DNA from: DASYDU01 sp031403315
GTDB lineage: Bacteria; Planctomycetota; Planctomycetia; Pirellulales; Lacipirellulaceae
DNA length: 8,346 nt
Direction: 5' to 3'
NCBI GenBank assembly: GCA_031403315.1
Contig: JANNTD010000174.1
Location: 1-8,346, forward strand
Shown here in pieces: positions 6,640 through 8,346 of the stretch. The translations under genes were made by a program, and so were the position numbers. The notes beneath the pieces are model-generated. The model ran no database searches, was not told the DNA's origin, and worked only from the letters and a program-made list of their open reading frames with translations. Positions within the stretch are counted from its first letter, which is position 1. Each line of letters opens with the position of its first letter.

Positions 6640-6663
6640 AGACACGGAAATACGGCGACGCGT
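6640..6663 (+). repeat. degenerate octamer tandem repeat
   Basis: Three successive 8-base units read AGACACGG, AAATACGG and CGACGCGT, sharing an A-C-(A)-CG core. They look like a decayed minisatellite of the purine-rich (AGACACGG)n kind. No coding potential is seen here. Confidence 0.35.
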
Positions 6664-6696
6664 TCGAAGGTAGATTCGGCGTGGCCGCCGCCAATG

Positions 6697-6728
6697 CCTT
6701 CCCCCCTCCACCCTCCGCCTTCCCCCTT
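6697..6728 (-). repeat. G-rich polypurine tract immediately after the glmS stop
   Basis: On the plus strand 30 of 32 bases are pyrimidines. On the glmS sense strand the tract begins within the TAA stop and contains runs of five, three and six G separated by short purine segments. A mixed two- or three-layer G-quadruplex or an R-loop-prone terminator-like element is possible. There is no hairpin plus T-tract, so the usual intrinsic-terminator form is absent. Confidence 0.55.
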
Positions 6729-8346
6729 ACTCCACCGTCACGCTCTTCGCCAGATTCCGCGGCTTGTCGACGTCGCAGCCGCGCAAGATCGCCGCGTGAT
6801 ACGCCAGGAGCTGCAGTGGGATCACCGTCACGATCGGCTGCAGGAAGTCGGCCACGGCCGGAACGCGAATGACATCATCCGCCAATTCGGCCGCCTCGGA
6901 GTCGCCTTCGCTGACGATCGCGATCACCGGCCCGCCGCGGGCTTTGATCTCCTCCATGTTGGCGATCACTTTGTGATACACGGCCCCCTGCGGCACGATG
7001 AACACGCTCGGCGTGTGCTCGTCCACGAGCGCGATCGGCCCATGCTTCATCTCCGCGGCCGGGTAGCCCTCGGCGTGGATGTAGCTGATTTCCTTGAGCT
7101 TGAGCGCCCCTTCGAGCGCCGTCGGGAAATTGTACTGCCGGCCGAGATAGAGGAAATTATTGCACGCGGCATACTTCGCGGCGATCCGCCGAGCGTCCAA
7201 ATTCGTCTCGAGCGCCTGGGCCACAAGCGGCGGGAGCGCTTCGAGCTCGTCGATAATCCGCAAGCCCGCCTCAAAGCTCAAATGCCGCAGCCGACCGAAG
7301 TACAGCGCCAACAGCGCCATCACCACACACTGCGACGTGTATGCCTTAGTCGACGCGACTCCGATCTCCGGCCCCGCATGCAGATAGACGCCGCCATCGG
7401 CCTCGCGGGCGATCGAGCTCCCCACCACGTTGCAAATCGCCAGCGTCGGATGTCCCTTGCGCTTCACTTCTCGCAATGCCGCGAGTGTGTCGATCGTTTC
7501 GCCGCTTTGCGTGATCGCAAACAACAGCGTGTTCGAAGTCAGCGGCGGGTTGCGATACCGCAATTCGCTCGCGTACTCGACTTCGACCGGAATCCGGGCG
7601 AACGCCTCGATCATATATTCGCCCACCATCGCCGAATGCCAGCTCGTGCCGCAGGCGGTGAGCACGATCCGGTCGATGGCCCGCAGTTGTTGCGGCGTGA
7701 GATTCAGCCCGCCGAACACTGCCGTGGCCTGGTCGCGATCGAGCCGGCCGCGCATCGCGCTGAGCACCGTTTCCGGCTGCTCGAAGATCTCCTTGAGCAT
7801 GTAGTGCGGATAATTCGCCAGGTCGACCTGGTTGCTCTCGGTTTCGAGCAGCTTCACGTCGTGATCAACGTGCCCTGCGTCGCGATGCACCACGCGAATG
7901 GCCCGGTCGGTCACCACGGCGATTTCATGGTCAGCGAGGTACACGATCTTGTCGGTGTGACCCACCAGCGGCGAGGCATCGCTGGCGATAAAATGCTCGC
8001 CTTTGCCGATGCCGATCACCAACGGGCTCTGTAGCCGGGCCGCGACGATCACATCGGGCCAATCGCGGAACATGATGCCCAAGCCGTAAGTGCCGCGCAG
8101 CTGCGCGAGCGCCGCCTGCACCGCCTCGATCAAAGGTGCATAAGGATCGATGGAGTCCTCGCGGTCGCCGCTGCGCTTCTCCAGCTCGTCCGCAATTAGA
8201 TGGGCAATAACTTCGGTATCGGTGGCCGTCTTGAATTCGTAACCTTCTTCGATCAGCCGCTGCTTCAGCGCGCGGAAGTTCTCGATCACGCCGTTGTGGA
8301 CGACCGCCACCACCGCGTTGCCGCCCAAATGCGGGTGGGCGTTTAG
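6727..8346 (-). CDS. glmS: glucosamine-6-phosphate synthase (isomerizing glutamine:fructose-6-phosphate aminotransferase), N-terminus beyond window
   Basis: GlmS makes glucosamine 6-phosphate from fructose 6-phosphate and glutamine, the entry step to UDP-GlcNAc for peptidoglycan and lipopolysaccharide. The frame runs off the window edge. The first codons read LNAHPHLGGNAVVAVVHNGVIEN, here split as NAHPHLGGN and VVHNGVIEN. This is the middle of the glutaminase domain, so roughly 75-85 residues including the Cys1 nucleophile are outside and the TTG at 8328 is an internal leucine. The glutaminase part continues to about 7800 (RGTYGLGIMF, SDASPLVGHT). Two SIS sugar-isomerase domains follow: TACGTSWHSA, ITQSGETIDT, EIGVASTKAYT, then YLGRQ, LEGALKLKEISYIHAEGYPA and EMKHGPIAL. 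The C-terminus DKPRNLAKSVTVE is the canonical GlmS end. All visible catalytic motifs are intact. It converges on the Nudix gene. Any glmS ribozyme or promoter would lie outside this window. Confidence 0.97.
   Translation of the reverse strand, partial: LNAHPHLGGNAVVAVVHNGVIENFRALKQRLIEEGYEFKTATDTEVIAHLIADELEKRSGDREDSIDPYAPLIEAVQAALAQLRGTYGLGIMFRDWPDVIVAARLQSPLVIGIGKGEHFIASDASPLVGHTDKIVYLADHEIAVVTDRAIRVVHRDAGHVDHDVKLLETESNQVDLANYPHYMLKEIFEQPETVLSAMRGRLDRDQATAVFGGLNLTPQQLRAIDRIVLTACGTSWHSAMVGEYMIEAFARIPVEVEYASELRYRNPPLTSNTLLFAITQSGETIDTLAALREVKRKGHPTLAICNVVGSSIAREADGGVYLHAGPEIGVASTKAYTSQCVVMALLALYFGRLRHLSFEAGLRIIDELEALPPLVAQALETNLDARRIAAKYAACNNFLYLGRQYNFPTALEGALKLKEISYIHAEGYPAAEMKHGPIALVDEHTPSVFIVPQGAVYHKVIANMEEIKARGGPVIAIVSEGDSEAAELADDVIRVPAVADFLQPIVTVIPLQLLAYHAAILRGCDVDKPRNLAKSVTVE

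Noticed and set aside
6601..8034. A 477-codon open frame on the plus strand opposite glmS
   Set aside because: Its translation is Arg/His/Asp-rich and featureless, a known type of false ORF antisense to glmS. The glmS motifs on the other strand are unambiguous.
8326..8328. TTG as the start of glmS
   Set aside because: The frame continues upstream with the family's NAHPHLGGN sequence, so this codon is an internal leucine and the gene is cut by the window edge, not truncated in the genome.

Overview
The window is a gene-dense, GC-rich bacterial chromosomal segment with six protein-coding genes plus one small uncharacterised gene. Nothing in it looks phage-, transposon- or CRISPR-derived. Gene content and style point by inference to a planctomycete, probably of the Pirellulales type. 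The clues are a LarA-fold paralogue coupled to a YgfZ-like gene, a GAF/HD-GYP protein, an M50 protease with a rhomboid-type C-terminal tail, and G-rich purine tracts between genes. No rRNA or other marker gene is present, so the taxon is not proven.

Layout. (1) Bases 3-2155, plus strand: a two-gene operon with a 4-base ATGA overlap. It holds a LarA-like (DUF2088) protein whose 5' end lies outside the window, then a YgfZ/GcvT-like folate-binding protein. (2) Bases 2165-4491, minus strand: a GAF + HD-GYP cyclic-di-GMP phosphodiesterase-type protein followed closely by a small conserved-looking protein of unknown function. This pair converges on the ygfZ-like gene with only nine bases between stop codons. 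(3) Bases 4492-4746: a 255-base spacer holding two adjacent hairpins. (4) Bases 4747-5799, minus strand: a membrane-embedded M50 (site-2-protease) metallopeptidase. (5) Bases 5800-6032: a divergent intergenic region with a 9-bp direct repeat and, at its right end, a perfect AGGAGG Shine-Dalgarno for the next gene. (6) Bases 6033-6569, plus strand: a Nudix hydrolase of the ADP-ribose pyrophosphatase type. (7) Bases 6570-6726: a convergent spacer with a 10-bp palindrome, decayed octamer repeats and a G-rich polypurine tract on the glmS sense strand. (8) Bases 6727-8346, minus strand: glmS, missing its N-terminal catalytic region only because the window ends.

How the genes relate. Most are housekeeping or signalling functions that need not share a pathway: amino-sugar synthesis (GlmS), nucleotide-sugar housekeeping (Nudix), regulated membrane proteolysis (M50), second-messenger turnover (HD-GYP) and Fe-S/folate maintenance (YgfZ-like). 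The tightest functional links visible in the DNA are the translationally coupled LarA-like/YgfZ-like pair and the HD-GYP/unknown-protein pair. I did not find a clearly novel multi-gene defence or mobile system. The most interesting leads are the LarA-like protein that seems to have lost the nickel-pincer active-site residues, the protease with a borrowed-looking C-terminal tail, the uncharacterised HD-GYP partner and the structured spacers.
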